NCBI GenBank assembly: GCA_027364845.1
Contig: DAHXOO010000003.1
Coordinates: 80,614 to 127,420 of the forward strand
Reading direction: 5' to 3'
DNA from: Pseudomonadota bacterium
Lineage (GTDB): Bacteria > Pseudomonadota > Gammaproteobacteria > Acidiferrobacterales > UBA6901
Length of the DNA: 46,807 nucleotides
A program made the position numbers and the translations under genes. Of this stretch, positions 19,215 through 28,699 are shown piece after piece (within the stretch, counting starts at the first letter, position 1; each line of letters begins with the position of its first letter). The notes beneath the pieces were generated by a model. The model saw only the letters and a list, made by a program, of their open reading frames with translations, was not told the DNA's origin and made no database searches.

Positions 19215-19784
19215 ATGAACAGGAAAGCACTCAGGAGATACTTGGCTGGAGTCGCCGTGCTGGGCGTATTAACTGCGGTTCCAGCACTGGCGCAGGACAA
19301 TGGATACGGTTACGGCATGATGCGCGGCTATGACGGCGGCTATGGGATGGGCCCCGGCATGATGCGCGGCTATGGTGGCTACGGCATGGGTCCCGGAATG
19401 ATGGGGGGATATGGTGGGCTCGGGCCGCTTTCGGCGCTGAATTTGTCAGATGTGCAGCGCGATCAAATCACCAAGATTTTTGAAGCCGAGCGTCGGCAAC
19501 ACTTGGCGGTGATGGACAAGATGATGGACGACGCGGACAAGTTCCGCGAGTTGTTGGCACAGGAGCGGCCGGATCCAAAGAAAGTCGGTGCCATCTACGG
19601 CGAGATCGCCAATCTGCGCCAGCAGATGATTGTGGTTCACGTGCAGGCCAGAAATGAGGTGCAAAACGTCCTCACCGCCAAGCAGCGCGAGGAGTTGCAG
19701 CGTTGGCGTCGCGGCGCATGGGCTCCCGGCTGGGGCCATCACCCTGGCTATTCGCATAATGGTCCGGGAGCAAACGGACAGTAA
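19215..19784 (+). CDS. Spy/CpxP-like periplasmic protein
   Basis: A 189-residue protein with a Sec signal peptide (cut near ALAQ), then a Gly/Tyr/Met-rich repeat stretch (three GYGMGPGMM-like units, residues about 30-75), then a helical Spy-type region with two LTxxQ-like motifs (LSDVQRDQ and LTAKQREE). Spy/CpxP proteins act as periplasmic chaperones and metal-stress sensors. The Met-rich repeats could bind Cu(I). The ribosome site is AAGGAGA. It lies between DUF302 and a SHOCT protein. Confidence 0.82.
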   Translation: MNRKALRRYLAGVAVLGVLTAVPALAQDNGYGYGMMRGYDGGYGMGPGMMRGYGGYGMGPGMMGGYGGLGPLSALNLSDVQRDQITKIFEAERRQHLAVMDKMMDDADKFRELLAQERPDPKKVGAIYGEIANLRQQMIVVHVQARNEVQNVLTAKQREELQRWRRGAWAPGWGHHPGYSHNGPGANGQ

Positions 19785-19893
19785 GCGAGGAGATATTTGC
19801 CGTCGGGTCGTCTCAGTTTCCGGGACTTGACGCGTCGCGCACTCTGTGGCGGAGGTACGCCGCGGCGTCGATGCATATAGAGGATGAAGCGTG

Positions 19894-20145
19894 ATGTATA
19901 AATGGGGCTGGGGCAATATGATGGGATATGGTGGCTGGTGGGGTATGGGCTGGCTGTTTATGATCCTGTTCTGGCTGGCGATTATCCTGGCGGTCGCGGC
20001 GCTGCTGAAATGGCTGGTTGGGGCTTCGCCTCGTATCGATGTACCACGGCAGAAAGATGCACTCGATATCCTGAAAGAGCGCTATGCCCGCGGCGAGATC
20101 GGACGCGACGAGTTTGATCAGAAAAAACGCGACCTCACCCAGTAA
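19894..20145 (+). CDS. Small membrane protein with SHOCT domain
   Basis: An 83-residue protein: a Trp/Gly/Met-rich N-terminus, one membrane helix (about 20-43), then a C-terminal SHOCT domain ([27 protein letters not shown]). SHOCT domains are thought to mediate oligomerisation; such proteins often sit next to copper-handling genes. ATG 19894 is chosen over GTG 19891; AGAGGA is upstream. Confidence 0.85.
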   Translation: MYKWGWGNMMGYGGWWGMGWLFMILFWLAIILAVAALLKWLVGASPRIDVPRQKDALDILKERYARGEIGRDEFDQKKRDLTQ

Positions 20146-20227
20146 TGTTCCATCCATACTCCGCAGGGGTGGGCAGCGGTCAAGCCAGGCTGGTAATCTG
20201 CAGAAGGGAGCGAGAAATCTTTGAGAT

Positions 20228-20422
20228 ATGAGTGGTCGCGAAACACGTTTCGAAGTTAGAGGTATGAAGTGCGAAGGGTGCGTCGCCCCGGCCGCGGCGG
20301 CAATTCGCTGGGTCGCGGACGTGACGGATGCCAGAGTCGGTCTTTCCGGTAAATCGGCGGTGGTAGCGGGGAATGTTGACGCGGAAGCGGTCATCCAAGC
20401 GCGGAAGCAGGCGGGCTATTAG
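20228..20422 (+). CDS. HMA-domain metal-binding protein, CopZ-like
   Basis: A 64-residue single-domain protein with the metal site GMKCEGC (Cys15 and Cys18), followed by the usual ferredoxin-like fold ending in ARKQAGY. It is a likely cytoplasmic copper chaperone. The partner ATPase expected nearby is present only as an internally deleted form at 22445. The ribosome site is distant. The Ala-rich helix after the motif (APAAAAI) is unusual but keeps the fold. Confidence 0.85.
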   Translation: MSGRETRFEVRGMKCEGCVAPAAAAIRWVADVTDARVGLSGKSAVVAGNVDAEAVIQARKQAGY

Positions 20423-20446
20423 GCATTGGTCAGCAGGCCATAGTGT

Positions 20447-22042
20447 TCAACGCGTATGCGCCAGCTGTGTGATCCATGTGGCGAGATCCTCGGTTCCCGT
20501 CCAATGAAATATCGCGGCTTCGTCGCGCCGCGGTGGTTCAAAATCGCGTAGTTGTTGGAACAGCACCGCGTGTGTTGCGTCCGAGATGTCTTTCTGTGTG
20601 TGCCATCGCTGGTCCAGGCGCCGCTCCAACTCGGAGCGCGGCACATTGCAATATATGATCCCGAACGCAACCCCAAGAGATCGCGCGAGCGCCGCGGCCT
20701 GCAGACGATGTGCATGTCGCAGGTAGGTCGCATCCAGGACCGCCCAGCGTCCGGAGCCGATAATGGAGCGCGCATTCTGCAGCAGCGCTTGATAGGTTCG
20801 TTCGGTCATCTCGGTGTTGTATATCCCTTGTGCGTACGATGCGGCGTGGTGTTGTTCCAGTGGTAGCTCTGCCAGATGCTTGCGTACTGCGTCCGAGCGT
20901 ACGGTGACCCCCCTAAGGATTTCGGATGTCTGCTGCGCAACCGTGGTCTTTCCGCTGGCACTCGGGCCACAAGTAATGAGCAGGCCACCTGAGTGCCCGG
21001 CGATGTATTTCTGTGCTAGGTCAAAATAGTGTGCAGCCTCGCTTGTGGCCGCACGCCGCTGCGCTTCGCCGTCGTCGCCATCCAGAAGAAACGATGCTAC
21101 CTTTCCACGCACATAAGCCCGGTAAACCTGATAGAAGTCGAGCATCGTGAGACCGGCGTAGTCGCTCGTTCGTTGCAAATACTCGCTCAAGAAGCAGTTC
21201 CCGAGCTGCGGAAGGGTGCGCGCGTCGAGGTCCATCGTGAGAAATGCGATATCCCCGATGACGTCGCCAGCCCGGAACTGCTGATTGAACTCAATGCAGT
21301 CGAAGATGATAACCGTATCATGGTAAAGGCACATATTCCTGAGGTGCAGATCGCCATGACCGTCGACGATGCGGCCGGCGGAGATTCGCATGGAGAACTG
21401 TATCGCATTATCGCGCATGAAGTCCTCCGCGTAGGTTTTGATTTGGTCGAACTGTGCGCACGAAATGCTACGGCCTATGTACGCCTCGGTCTGTGCGAAG
21501 TTCTGCCGGACGTTATGATCGACGCATTCCAAGCTGCCGTAGCGGTCAAGCTCGGGTCCGCGTTTGGCCATCTCGTGGAAGCGGGCAATCTGGCGAGCAA
21601 TGTCGCGCATGTGTTCACGGCCAAGTCTGCCGTTGTCGGCAAGCTGATCGAGAAGACTCTCCTGAGGCATTCGGACCATCTTGACTGCATAGTCCACGAC
21701 TTTGGCGTCGCGGTCATCCGGTTCGCCGCCGACCCGGTAGTGTCCGCTGGCCCTGCGGATGGGTACCACACCCAGATAGATCTGCGGTGCAAGTCGCCTG
21801 TTCAAGCGCACCTCGTCTTCACATGCGCGCCGGCGTCTGGACAGTGTGGTGAAATCAAGAAATCCGAGGTTGATCGGTTTCTTGACCTTGTAAGCGTAAG
21901 AGCCCGCAAGGAATACGTCGGAAATATGAGTGCGCAGATGCACGAGACCTTCCGTCGGATGCGGATAGGCTCTGGCATCGCTCAAAGCGGCTAGCATATG
22001 CTCACGACTGTGAGTCTGCCGGTTCATGTGCGTGCCCTGCAT
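20447..22042 (-). CDS. Phosphotransferase/AAA kinase fusion protein
   Basis: A 531-residue protein with two domains. Residues about 20-330 are an aminoglycoside-phosphotransferase-like kinase fold with the catalytic segment VDGHGDLHLRNMCL and the metal-binding FDCIEF. Residues about 355-531 are a P-loop kinase with Walker A GPSASGKTT. This architecture is a common conserved bacterial family (annotated as bifunctional APH/ATP-binding protein) of unknown substrate; antibiotic resistance should not be assumed. ATG 22042 or 22027 may be the start. It is opposite to the flanking metal genes. Confidence 0.87.
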   Translation of the reverse strand: MQGTHMNRQTHSREHMLAALSDARAYPHPTEGLVHLRTHISDVFLAGSYAYKVKKPINLGFLDFTTLSRRRRACEDEVRLNRRLAPQIYLGVVPIRRASGHYRVGGEPDDRDAKVVDYAVKMVRMPQESLLDQLADNGRLGREHMRDIARQIARFHEMAKRGPELDRYGSLECVDHNVRQNFAQTEAYIGRSISCAQFDQIKTYAEDFMRDNAIQFSMRISAGRIVDGHGDLHLRNMCLYHDTVIIFDCIEFNQQFRAGDVIGDIAFLTMDLDARTLPQLGNCFLSEYLQRTSDYAGLTMLDFYQVYRAYVRGKVASFLLDGDDGEAQRRAATSEAAHYFDLAQKYIAGHSGGLLITCGPSASGKTTVAQQTSEILRGVTVRSDAVRKHLAELPLEQHHAASYAQGIYNTEMTERTYQALLQNARSIIGSGRWAVLDATYLRHAHRLQAAALARSLGVAFGIIYCNVPRSELERRLDQRWHTQKDISDATHAVLFQQLRDFEPPRRDEAAIFHWTGTEDLATWITQLAHTR

Positions 22043-22048
22043 TGTTTC

Positions 22049-22077
22049 CGGCCGTAGGCTGGAAAGCCTACCGGCCG
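22049..22077. other. Long stem-loop in the leader of the phosphotransferase gene
   Basis: GTAGGCT (22054-22060) pairs with AGCCTAC (22065-22071) around GGAA, extended by CGGCC/GGCCG with one bulged C. It lies a few bases upstream of the minus-strand gene start, so it may be a leader structure. The rest of 22078-22444 holds no gene that I can support. Confidence 0.4.
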
Positions 22078-22444
22078 TCGACTGGGTCTACCATGACGCG
22101 GGTCAATCCCGTAAACCGGAATGGCGGGGATGCTGGATGGCGCAGCAACCCGTGGGTGGGCCTTGGTTTTGCTGATGTGCGCCCCCAAGTTTCATGTCGA
22201 ATTTGACTGTGTTACAGCTCAAAAATGAGCGCGTGGCGGTGCATATTGGTCTTGCAACGATGGGAAAGCTTATCATGCTGACGGGCGTATCCGTGCCAGA
22301 TGAATGCCATCTTGGCGGAAGTACGCAGTGTGGCACGAGTCTATCACGCTGCGTGTTTGTCTTTGCTCCCGCTGTGCCGCCATAATTACCGCCAAGCGGC
22401 GCCAGTGGAGTTTTTGGGCCATCAGTGCGGTTCGGAGTTGATAT

Positions 22445-23059
22445 GTGAGTGAAACAGCGACGTCAGTGCGGCTGGCCATCGGTGGCATGAGCTGCGCAGG
22501 CCGTGTGGCCACGGTCGAAAATGCGCTGTGCGCGGTGCCTGGTGTGACTGATGCGATGGTGAATTTCGCTGAGCACACTGCTTCGGTAAAAGGTAGTGCG
22601 CTGGTGGAGACGCTGATTGCCGCAGTGACGCAGGCCGGTTACGAGGCGGCCGAGCTGCGTGGTGCCGACGATGAGGCGAAGAAGGAAGCGGCGGAAATGG
22701 CCCATTACCACCGTCTGTTGCGAAAGACAGTCGTGGCCGCCGTGGTCGGATTGCCGCTCATGGTGGCCGAGCCTCTGGGCTGGCTGCCAATGCTTGCGAC
22801 GCCGACGGGACGGGTGTTCTGGCTGCTCGTGGGTGGCGCGACACTGTTCGTCCTGGCCTATTCCGGCGGTCATTTTTTTAAGGGGGCGTGGAAGGCATTT
22901 TGGACGCACAACGCCAATATTGACACGCTCGTTATGGCCAGAGATCTGCCGCTGGACCAGTCCGTCGATCTGACCATCGTGCCAGATCAGCCCGGCGAGT
23001 GCGAGTTTACCTGTCAAATGAAAATGTACCGTGGCACGCTGGTCGTAAAGAACGCCTAG
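22445..23059 (+). pseudogene. Internally deleted copper P-type ATPase joined to a cupredoxin tail
   Basis: A 204-residue frame in three parts. Residues 1-70 are an HMA domain whose metal site reads GGMSCAGR: the second cysteine is Arg20 (codon CGT at 22502, one transition from Cys). Residues about 75-164 are the start of the membrane region of a copper ATPase, up to HNANIDTLVMA. Residues 165-204 are the end of a cupredoxin domain (GECEFTCQMKMYRGTLVVK). The A, P and N domains, the CPC helix and the DKTG site are absent, so it cannot transport metal. The joint near 22937 keeps the frame, and a GGAG site precedes the GTG start, so a small protein could still be made. It is most likely a deletion relic. 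Confidence 0.8.
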
Positions 23060-23117
23060 TTCGGTTGCGCCGTCTAGTGCTCGGATCGTGTCATCAAGCC
23101 TGATCGGATCGCAGACT

Positions 23118-24944
23118 ATGGATGCGGACTATTTCCAGATGCGCATTTCGCGTGGCATCTGGGACAGCAAGTATCGATATCGTGAGCGTGGAGACATCCG
23201 CGATGCCACGATTGAGGACAGCTGGCAGCGCATTGCGCGCGCCCTTTCGGTCATCGAGAAGAATGATACAGAGCTGTGGCGACAGAAATTCTATGACGTG
23301 CTCAGTGGTTTCCGCTTCCTGCCGGGAGGCAGGATTCAGGCCGGCGCCGGGACAGGACACCGTGTTACGCTGTTCAATTGCTTCGTTATGGGGACGATCG
23401 AGGATTCGCTTGACGGCATTTTTGATGCGCTCAAGGAAGGCGCCCTCACGATGCAGCAGGGCGGCGGCATAGGATGTGACTTCTCGACGTTGCGACCGCG
23501 CGGTGACCTCGCGCAAAGCGTGGGCATGATCGCATCCGGTCCGGTGTCGTTCATGCAGATATGGGACAGCATGTGCGGCACGATTCTGTCTACTGGTGCG
23601 CGCCGCGGCGCGATGATGGCGACGTTGCGATGTGATCACCCTGACATCGAGACGTTCGTTGCCGCTAAGCGTGATCCGACGCAGCTGCGCCATTTCAACC
23701 TCTCGGTTTTGGTCAGTGACGACTTCATGCGTGCTGTCCGGTCCGACGAGCCGTGGCCACTTGTATTTCCGGTTCGCCCGGGAGAGGCACTTGCCGGTGT
23801 TGAGACGCTCGAACGCCTGTGGTCCGGTGCGAGCGCCCCCCAACCCTGCCGTGTGCACCGCCGGATTTCCGCGCGCGAGCTGTGGAATCAGATCATGCGT
23901 GCTACCTATGGTTATGCCGAGCCAGGCGTGATTTTCATTGACCGCGTGAACCGATTGAACAACCTTTGGTATCGCGAGCGGATTAGCGCCACCAATCCGT
24001 GCGGTGAAATTCCCTTGCCTCCGTATGGTGCCTGCGACCTGGGGTCGATCAATCTCACACAGTTCGTTGTGGCTCCGTTTTCGAACCAGGCGGAGTTTGA
24101 CATGCGCGGCATTGGTGATACGGTCGAGGTGGCGACGCGCATGCTTGACAACGTTGCCGATATATCACGCTTTCCCCTGCAGAAGCAGGAGCTTACCGAG
24201 CGCAGCGAGCGGCGCGTGGGTCTCGGACTCACCGGACTTGCGGACGCGTTCATCATGTTGGATATACCCTATGGCAGCGCCCAGTCGCTGACAGTTGCCG
24301 CCGAGGTGATGCGCACTATCTGTCATCGGTCCTATCGCGCCTCGATCTCTCTTGCGCGTGAGAAGGGGCCGTTCCCGTGGTTCAAGCCTGACAGCTATTT
24401 GGAGGGGCCATTCATTCAGGCCCTCCCCGAGGACATCCGCGAGGGCATCCGGCGTCATGGTATCCGTAACAGCCATCTTACGGCGATCGCGCCGACCGGG
24501 ACCATCAGTCTGCTCGCGAACAACATATCGAGTGGGCTGGAGCCGGTGTACGCGCTCGAATACAGCCGCCGTCTGCGCGAGGCGGATGGTTCAGTGGCGG
24601 CCCATGCCGTCACAGATTATGCCTATCATCTTTTCCGCGAGCGCTTTGGCGACGCGCCGCTCCCCGCCGCCTTCATTACCGCCGAGCAGATCTCGCCGTA
24701 TGCGCACCTGGACATGCAGGCGGCGCTGCAGCCTTTCGTTGATAATGCGATATCCAAGACGATCAGCGTCCCCGAGATTTATAGTTTCGAGCATTTCCGT
24801 TCCCTCTACGACTACGCCTATGATAGCGGACTCAAAGGCTGCACCACGTTTCGCCCCAATCCTGTCACCGGCGCGGTGCTGGTCGAAAAGGAGGAGGGGA
24901 CCCCGGGAATGCATTGTTGCTCGGTTGAGCGGGAGGCGGACTGA
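23118..24944 (+). CDS. nrdJ: Adenosylcobalamin-dependent ribonucleotide reductase
   Basis: A protein of about 608 residues (618 if GTG 23088 is used) that reduces ribonucleotides to deoxyribonucleotides with a B12-derived radical, independent of oxygen. Family segments are LPGGRIQAGAG, LFNCFVMG (cysteine), ATNPCGEIPLPPYGACDLGSINL (active site), RRVGLGLTGLADAF, LTAIAPTGTISLLANNISSGLEP and the C-terminal HCCSVEREAD with redox cysteines. This is the short class II type. A 7-bp hairpin (24944-24950 with 24956-24962) overlaps the stop. It is convergent with rimO. Confidence 0.94.
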   Translation: MDADYFQMRISRGIWDSKYRYRERGDIRDATIEDSWQRIARALSVIEKNDTELWRQKFYDVLSGFRFLPGGRIQAGAGTGHRVTLFNCFVMGTIEDSLDGIFDALKEGALTMQQGGGIGCDFSTLRPRGDLAQSVGMIASGPVSFMQIWDSMCGTILSTGARRGAMMATLRCDHPDIETFVAAKRDPTQLRHFNLSVLVSDDFMRAVRSDEPWPLVFPVRPGEALAGVETLERLWSGASAPQPCRVHRRISARELWNQIMRATYGYAEPGVIFIDRVNRLNNLWYRERISATNPCGEIPLPPYGACDLGSINLTQFVVAPFSNQAEFDMRGIGDTVEVATRMLDNVADISRFPLQKQELTERSERRVGLGLTGLADAFIMLDIPYGSAQSLTVAAEVMRTICHRSYRASISLAREKGPFPWFKPDSYLEGPFIQALPEDIREGIRRHGIRNSHLTAIAPTGTISLLANNISSGLEPVYALEYSRRLREADGSVAAHAVTDYAYHLFRERFGDAPLPAAFITAEQISPYAHLDMQAALQPFVDNAISKTISVPEIYSFEHFRSLYDYAYDSGLKGCTTFRPNPVTGAVLVEKEEGTPGMHCCSVEREAD

Positions 24945-25072
24945 CAGATTTGTACAATCTGTGGAGTTGACAGGACAAAGGTCCGGATCGTCAGCGCTAT
25001 CGTTCTACGCCGGCGCGGGGCGGCTGGCGGCAGGTATCGGAAGTTCCAGCCGGGGTGCAACGACAGGTTGTA

Positions 25073-26392
25073 TCAGAGACTGTCTGCCCACAAGTCGTGC
25101 TCGCCTGCACCGGTGATGCGGACGCGGATGAAATCTCCGGCGGAGAGCTGTTCGCCGCCCTTGACCATCACAGCACCATCAATTTCCGGCGCATCGGCGG
25201 CTGATCGGGCAATGGCAGTACCGTCGCCGGCGATCTCATCAACCAGTACTGTCATTGTGCTCCCGATCTTCGCTTCGAGTTTGGCAGCACTAATACCGGC
25301 CTGCAGCGCCATGAGACGTGCGTAACGCTCCTGCTTCACCTCCTCGGCGACTGGATCCGGAAGCGCGTTGGCGGCTGCGCCGTCGACCGCGGAGTAGGTA
25401 AAGCAGCCGACGCGGTCGAGCTGTGCCTCTGACAGAAAATCCAGGAGTATCGTGAAGTCATCTTCCGTCTCCCCGGGAAAGCCCACGATGAAAGTTGAGC
25501 GCAGCGTTAAGTCGGGACAGATCTGACGCCAGGCGCGGATGCGCGCAAGATTGTCCTCACTGTCGGCTGGTCTTTTCATTGCCTTCAGGATGCGTGTGCT
25601 GGCATGCTGAAAAGGTACGTCAAGGTACGGCAGTATCTTTCCTTCTTGCATGAGAGGAATCGCGTTGTCCACGTGCGGATAGGGGTAGACATAATGCAGG
25701 CGTACCCATACATCGAGCCCACCGAGCGCGCGTGCCAGATCGCTCATACGGGTCCGCAGCGGGCGACCCTGCCAGAATCCGGTACGGTATTTCACGTCGA
25801 CGCCGTAGGCGCTTGTGTCCTGGGAGATTACGAGCAGCTCCTTGACGCCTGCCCGTACCAGGTTTTCTGCCTCGTCCATGACCTGCCCCACAGGTCGGCT
25901 CACGAGTCGACCGCGCATTGACGGAATTATGCAGAAGCTGCAATGGTGGTTGCAGCCCTCTGAAATTTTGAGGTACGCATAATGCCTTGGGGTGAGCTTT
26001 ATGCCCTGTTGCGGAACCAGATCCAGATACGGATCGTGCGGACGCGGAAGATAGCGGTGTACGGCCTCCATGACTGGTGCAAGTTCCTGTGGCCCGGTCA
26101 CGGCCAGTACCTGCGGGTAGGCCTGATTGATGACCTGTGCTCTCGCGCCCAGGCAGCCGGTGACGATCACACGGCCGTTTTCGGCCAGCGCCTCGCCGAT
26201 GGCGTCAAGTGACTCCTCCACGGCGGAATCGATGAAGCCGCAGGTGTTGACGAGCACCAGGTCTGCGTCATCGTAGCTGGGCGAGACTACGTAGCCCTCT
26301 GCCCGCAGCTGCGTGAGAATTCTCTCCGAATCAACCAGTGCCTTCGGACAGCCAAGACTGACGAAACCGACTTTTGGGGGATCTTTCGACAT
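25073..26392 (-). CDS. rimO: Ribosomal protein uS12 methylthiotransferase RimO
   Basis: A 439-residue radical-SAM enzyme that methylthiolates an aspartate of ribosomal protein S12. The N-terminal UPF0004 domain has Cys15 (SLGCPK), Cys51 (NTCGF) and Cys80 (TGCLG); the radical SAM cluster is C147-x3-C151-x2-C154 (GCNHHCSFC); a TRAM domain ends the protein. [12 protein letters not shown] is the RimO rather than MiaB signature. The start at 26392 ([10 protein letters not shown]) fits the family. Confidence 0.96.
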   Translation of the reverse strand: MSKDPPKVGFVSLGCPKALVDSERILTQLRAEGYVVSPSYDDADLVLVNTCGFIDSAVEESLDAIGEALAENGRVIVTGCLGARAQVINQAYPQVLAVTGPQELAPVMEAVHRYLPRPHDPYLDLVPQQGIKLTPRHYAYLKISEGCNHHCSFCIIPSMRGRLVSRPVGQVMDEAENLVRAGVKELLVISQDTSAYGVDVKYRTGFWQGRPLRTRMSDLARALGGLDVWVRLHYVYPYPHVDNAIPLMQEGKILPYLDVPFQHASTRILKAMKRPADSEDNLARIRAWRQICPDLTLRSTFIVGFPGETEDDFTILLDFLSEAQLDRVGCFTYSAVDGAAANALPDPVAEEVKQERYARLMALQAGISAAKLEAKIGSTMTVLVDEIAGDGTAIARSAADAPEIDGAVMVKGGEQLSAGDFIRVRITGAGEHDLWADSL

Positions 26393-26456
26393 TACACTGC
26401 AGCCTGCTGCGGGGGTGCGAACTGTTACGGGCGCAAGAGTTTAAGGCAACTTGGCG

Positions 26457-27788
26457 CTATTGGCCAGCAAGCAGGTTATTGATCGAGACCAGATCGTTTT
26501 CGCTCAGGGTGCCGACGGCATCTTTGAGCTCGAGCCTGCTCATCAGGTAGCTGTACTTCGCCTGCGACAGGGCGCTTTCGACGCTGAACAGGTTCTGCTG
26601 CGCATTGAGCACGTCAAGGCCGGTGTTGACGCCAGTCCGGTAGCCGAGCTGGGTCGACTCAAGCGCATTCTTGCTCGCTGCCAGCGCCTGCTCTAACGCT
26701 TTCACCTGCGCGACCCCGCTCGTTACTGCCAGGTAGTACTGGCGTGTGCTCAGGACAGTCTGACGTTCAGTCTGCGTCAGCGTCTCACGTGCCTGGTCCA
26801 CACGCGCCAGCGATTGGCGCACCTCGGAGGAGACTACTCCGCCGGAGAAGATGGGCCACTGTAGCTCGACTCCAATCTGATTCGAGTGGTATACGATGGT
26901 GCCCGGGAAACCCGGGCTGATGCCGTTACTGTAGTTATGGGACGCCACGAGATCGAGCGACGGGTAGTGGCCGCCGCGGCTCTTCTGGACCTCCTCGCGG
27001 GTTATCGCGACGGCCTGCTGCTGCACCTTGATCCGCGGACTTTGATCTTCGGCCGCACGCGTCCAGGTGTCCATGTTTGCCGGTACCGGCATCTGCAGCG
27101 GCAATGTCTTAGTTACCGCGGAAAGCGTCCCGACTGGCTTGCCGATAAGCGTGTAGAGCACCTCCTCTTTTACCCGCAGGTCATTGTCCGCAACGACCGC
27201 GGCGGCGATGGCCGAATCGTACTGTGCCTGCGCTGCGTTCACATCGACGATAGTACTATTACCCACCTCGAAATTGCGTTTGGCGAGCGGAAGCTGCCCG
27301 TCGATGGCCTTTTCCTTGGACTTGGCGAACCTGAGCGTGTCCTGCGCCGCAAGCACATTGAAATATGCCTGTGCGGTGCGCACGATGAGATCCTGACGAG
27401 CGATGGCAAGCTGTGCCTGTGCCTGTGTCACCGCAAGTTTGCCTTCAGCATAGGCGGCAAAGCTTGATTTCTGGTAGAGCGGCTGGGTCAACTGCAGCGT
27501 GTAGCCGTGGTTTACGTAACTGCCGTTAAACGGACCGGGTTGCGCTTCATTCAGGCTGTTCTGGATAGCGTTGGCGGTGAATATCACTGCCGGCAACAGC
27601 AGTGCGCGGCCTTGGGGGCCTTTCTCAATGTTTGCCCGATAACTCGCCTGGGCAGCGGCCCAGGTCGGATCGTTCTCACGTGCAAGGCGGTAGATATCCA
27701 GAAGATTTTGTGTCCGTACCGGGATGTTCGCTGCCGCTACGCTCATGCACACGCCGGCGATCAACCTGACCAATGGGGTTTGCCTCAT
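26457..27788 (-). CDS. tolC: TolC-family outer membrane efflux channel
   Basis: A 443-residue TolC-type protein with a signal peptide (MRQTPLVRLIAGVCMSVAAA) and the two internal repeats of coiled-coil helices (for example AQAYFNVLAAQDTLRFAKSKEKA and the later GYRTGVNTGLDVLNAQQNLFSVESALSQAKYSYLMSRLELK). It would form the outer-membrane tunnel of type I secretion or RND/MFS efflux. The ATG at 27788 is chosen because AAGGAG lies about nine bases upstream; the frame is open further to 28004. The TetR gene is just upstream on the same strand. No pump genes are adjacent. Confidence 0.92.
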   Translation of the reverse strand: MRQTPLVRLIAGVCMSVAAANIPVRTQNLLDIYRLARENDPTWAAAQASYRANIEKGPQGRALLLPAVIFTANAIQNSLNEAQPGPFNGSYVNHGYTLQLTQPLYQKSSFAAYAEGKLAVTQAQAQLAIARQDLIVRTAQAYFNVLAAQDTLRFAKSKEKAIDGQLPLAKRNFEVGNSTIVDVNAAQAQYDSAIAAAVVADNDLRVKEEVLYTLIGKPVGTLSAVTKTLPLQMPVPANMDTWTRAAEDQSPRIKVQQQAVAITREEVQKSRGGHYPSLDLVASHNYSNGISPGFPGTIVYHSNQIGVELQWPIFSGGVVSSEVRQSLARVDQARETLTQTERQTVLSTRQYYLAVTSGVAQVKALEQALAASKNALESTQLGYRTGVNTGLDVLNAQQNLFSVESALSQAKYSYLMSRLELKDAVGTLSENDLVSINNLLAGQ

Positions 27789-27897
27789 TGTGGTACTCCT
27801 TCGTCGAATTCTGTTTCCGGCGCCAATCCTGCCGCGACGCTGCGCAGAGCGGTGCTCCTCCGGTAGTAGGCAGAAGCATGTGCCAGGACCATGCTGG

Positions 27898-28620
27898 TTA
27901 TTTCCGCTCCCGGTCGCGCCGGGATGCTGCGGTGGTGTTACGAGTCGTCCCGGATCCGCGGGGTGGTTGGCGGTGGCTATGACGCGGCGTGGGACGAATG
28001 CCATGAAGCAAGATGTCGATCAGCATGTCTGTGAACCGCTCAGCTGTTTCTACGAATCCGACGTCGCGGAAATGGCGCAGCAGGGTCTTTGCCTCGAAGA
28101 AGAACACGTTGGCGCCGAGCAGAATTGTGGCCACCACAGCTGGATCCAGGTCCCGGCGCAGCTCCCCTGATTCCTGACCGGCGCGCAGAATCAGGACAAA
28201 GCGCCTGAAATTCTCCTCGAAAACATGCTCCGCCAGCTGTTGGGCACGGCACGGCCCGATAGTCAGCAGTTCTCGTAAGATCAGACGCGACAGCTGCTCC
28301 TGCTCGAGCAGACGTGCCAGATGGTTCCCGGCAAAATCGGCAAGGCGCGTGGCGAAAGTGCCTTCGCCGCACTCCAGGCTGCGAAGGTGGGCATCCGCAT
28401 CGTGACGGGCCCGCAGCAGCACAGCCAGGTACAGCGCGATCTTGGTGTTGAAGTGATGAAAGACGTTGGCTTTGCTCACTCCGGCCCGCATGGCGATGGC
28501 ATTCACGGAAACAGCATCGAAGCCTTGCTCAGAAAAAAGCTGCTCGGCCGCCAGCAGAATGCGCCCGCCGGTGTCGCAGGTGCAACTGGCCGGGGTTCGG
28601 ATTGTTGCGGATCTGGGCAT
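27898..28620 (-). CDS. TetR-family transcriptional regulator
   Basis: A 240-residue regulator with an N-terminal TetR helix-turn-helix (ILLAAEQLFSEQGFDAVSVNAIAMRAGVSKANVFHHF, residues about 21-57) and a variable ligand domain with a TetR_C-like helix set. The C-terminal 25 residues are basic and low in complexity. It ends 109 bp before tolC on the same strand, so the two may be one transcript. The perfect palindrome 65 bp before its start is its probable operator. Ligand unknown. Confidence 0.88.
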   Translation of the reverse strand: MPRSATIRTPASCTCDTGGRILLAAEQLFSEQGFDAVSVNAIAMRAGVSKANVFHHFNTKIALYLAVLLRARHDADAHLRSLECGEGTFATRLADFAGNHLARLLEQEQLSRLILRELLTIGPCRAQQLAEHVFEENFRRFVLILRAGQESGELRRDLDPAVVATILLGANVFFFEAKTLLRHFRDVGFVETAERFTDMLIDILLHGIRPTPRHSHRQPPRGSGTTRNTTAASRRDRERK

Positions 28621-28683
28621 ATACCAATATCGCCCCGCCTCGATAGCGGATCGGGCGCGGCTTTGGTGGAAGTCTAAGCCTGG

Positions 28684-28699
28684 CTGACCGAGCGGTCAG
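28684..28699. promoter_or_regulatory. Probable TetR operator
   Basis: CTGACCG-AG-CGGTCAG is a perfect 7+7 palindrome with the GACCG/CGGTC core typical of many TetR-family sites. It lies upstream of the tetR-tolC pair and would allow autorepression. Confidence 0.7.

Noticed and set aside
21029-21994. 321-codon frame antisense to the phosphotransferase/kinase gene
   Set aside because: The opposite strand encodes a two-domain protein with clear motifs; this frame has none.
20447-22042. Aminoglycoside resistance gene
   Set aside because: The kinase fold is shared with many non-resistance proteins, and the fusion with a P-loop kinase is a housekeeping-type family of unknown substrate.
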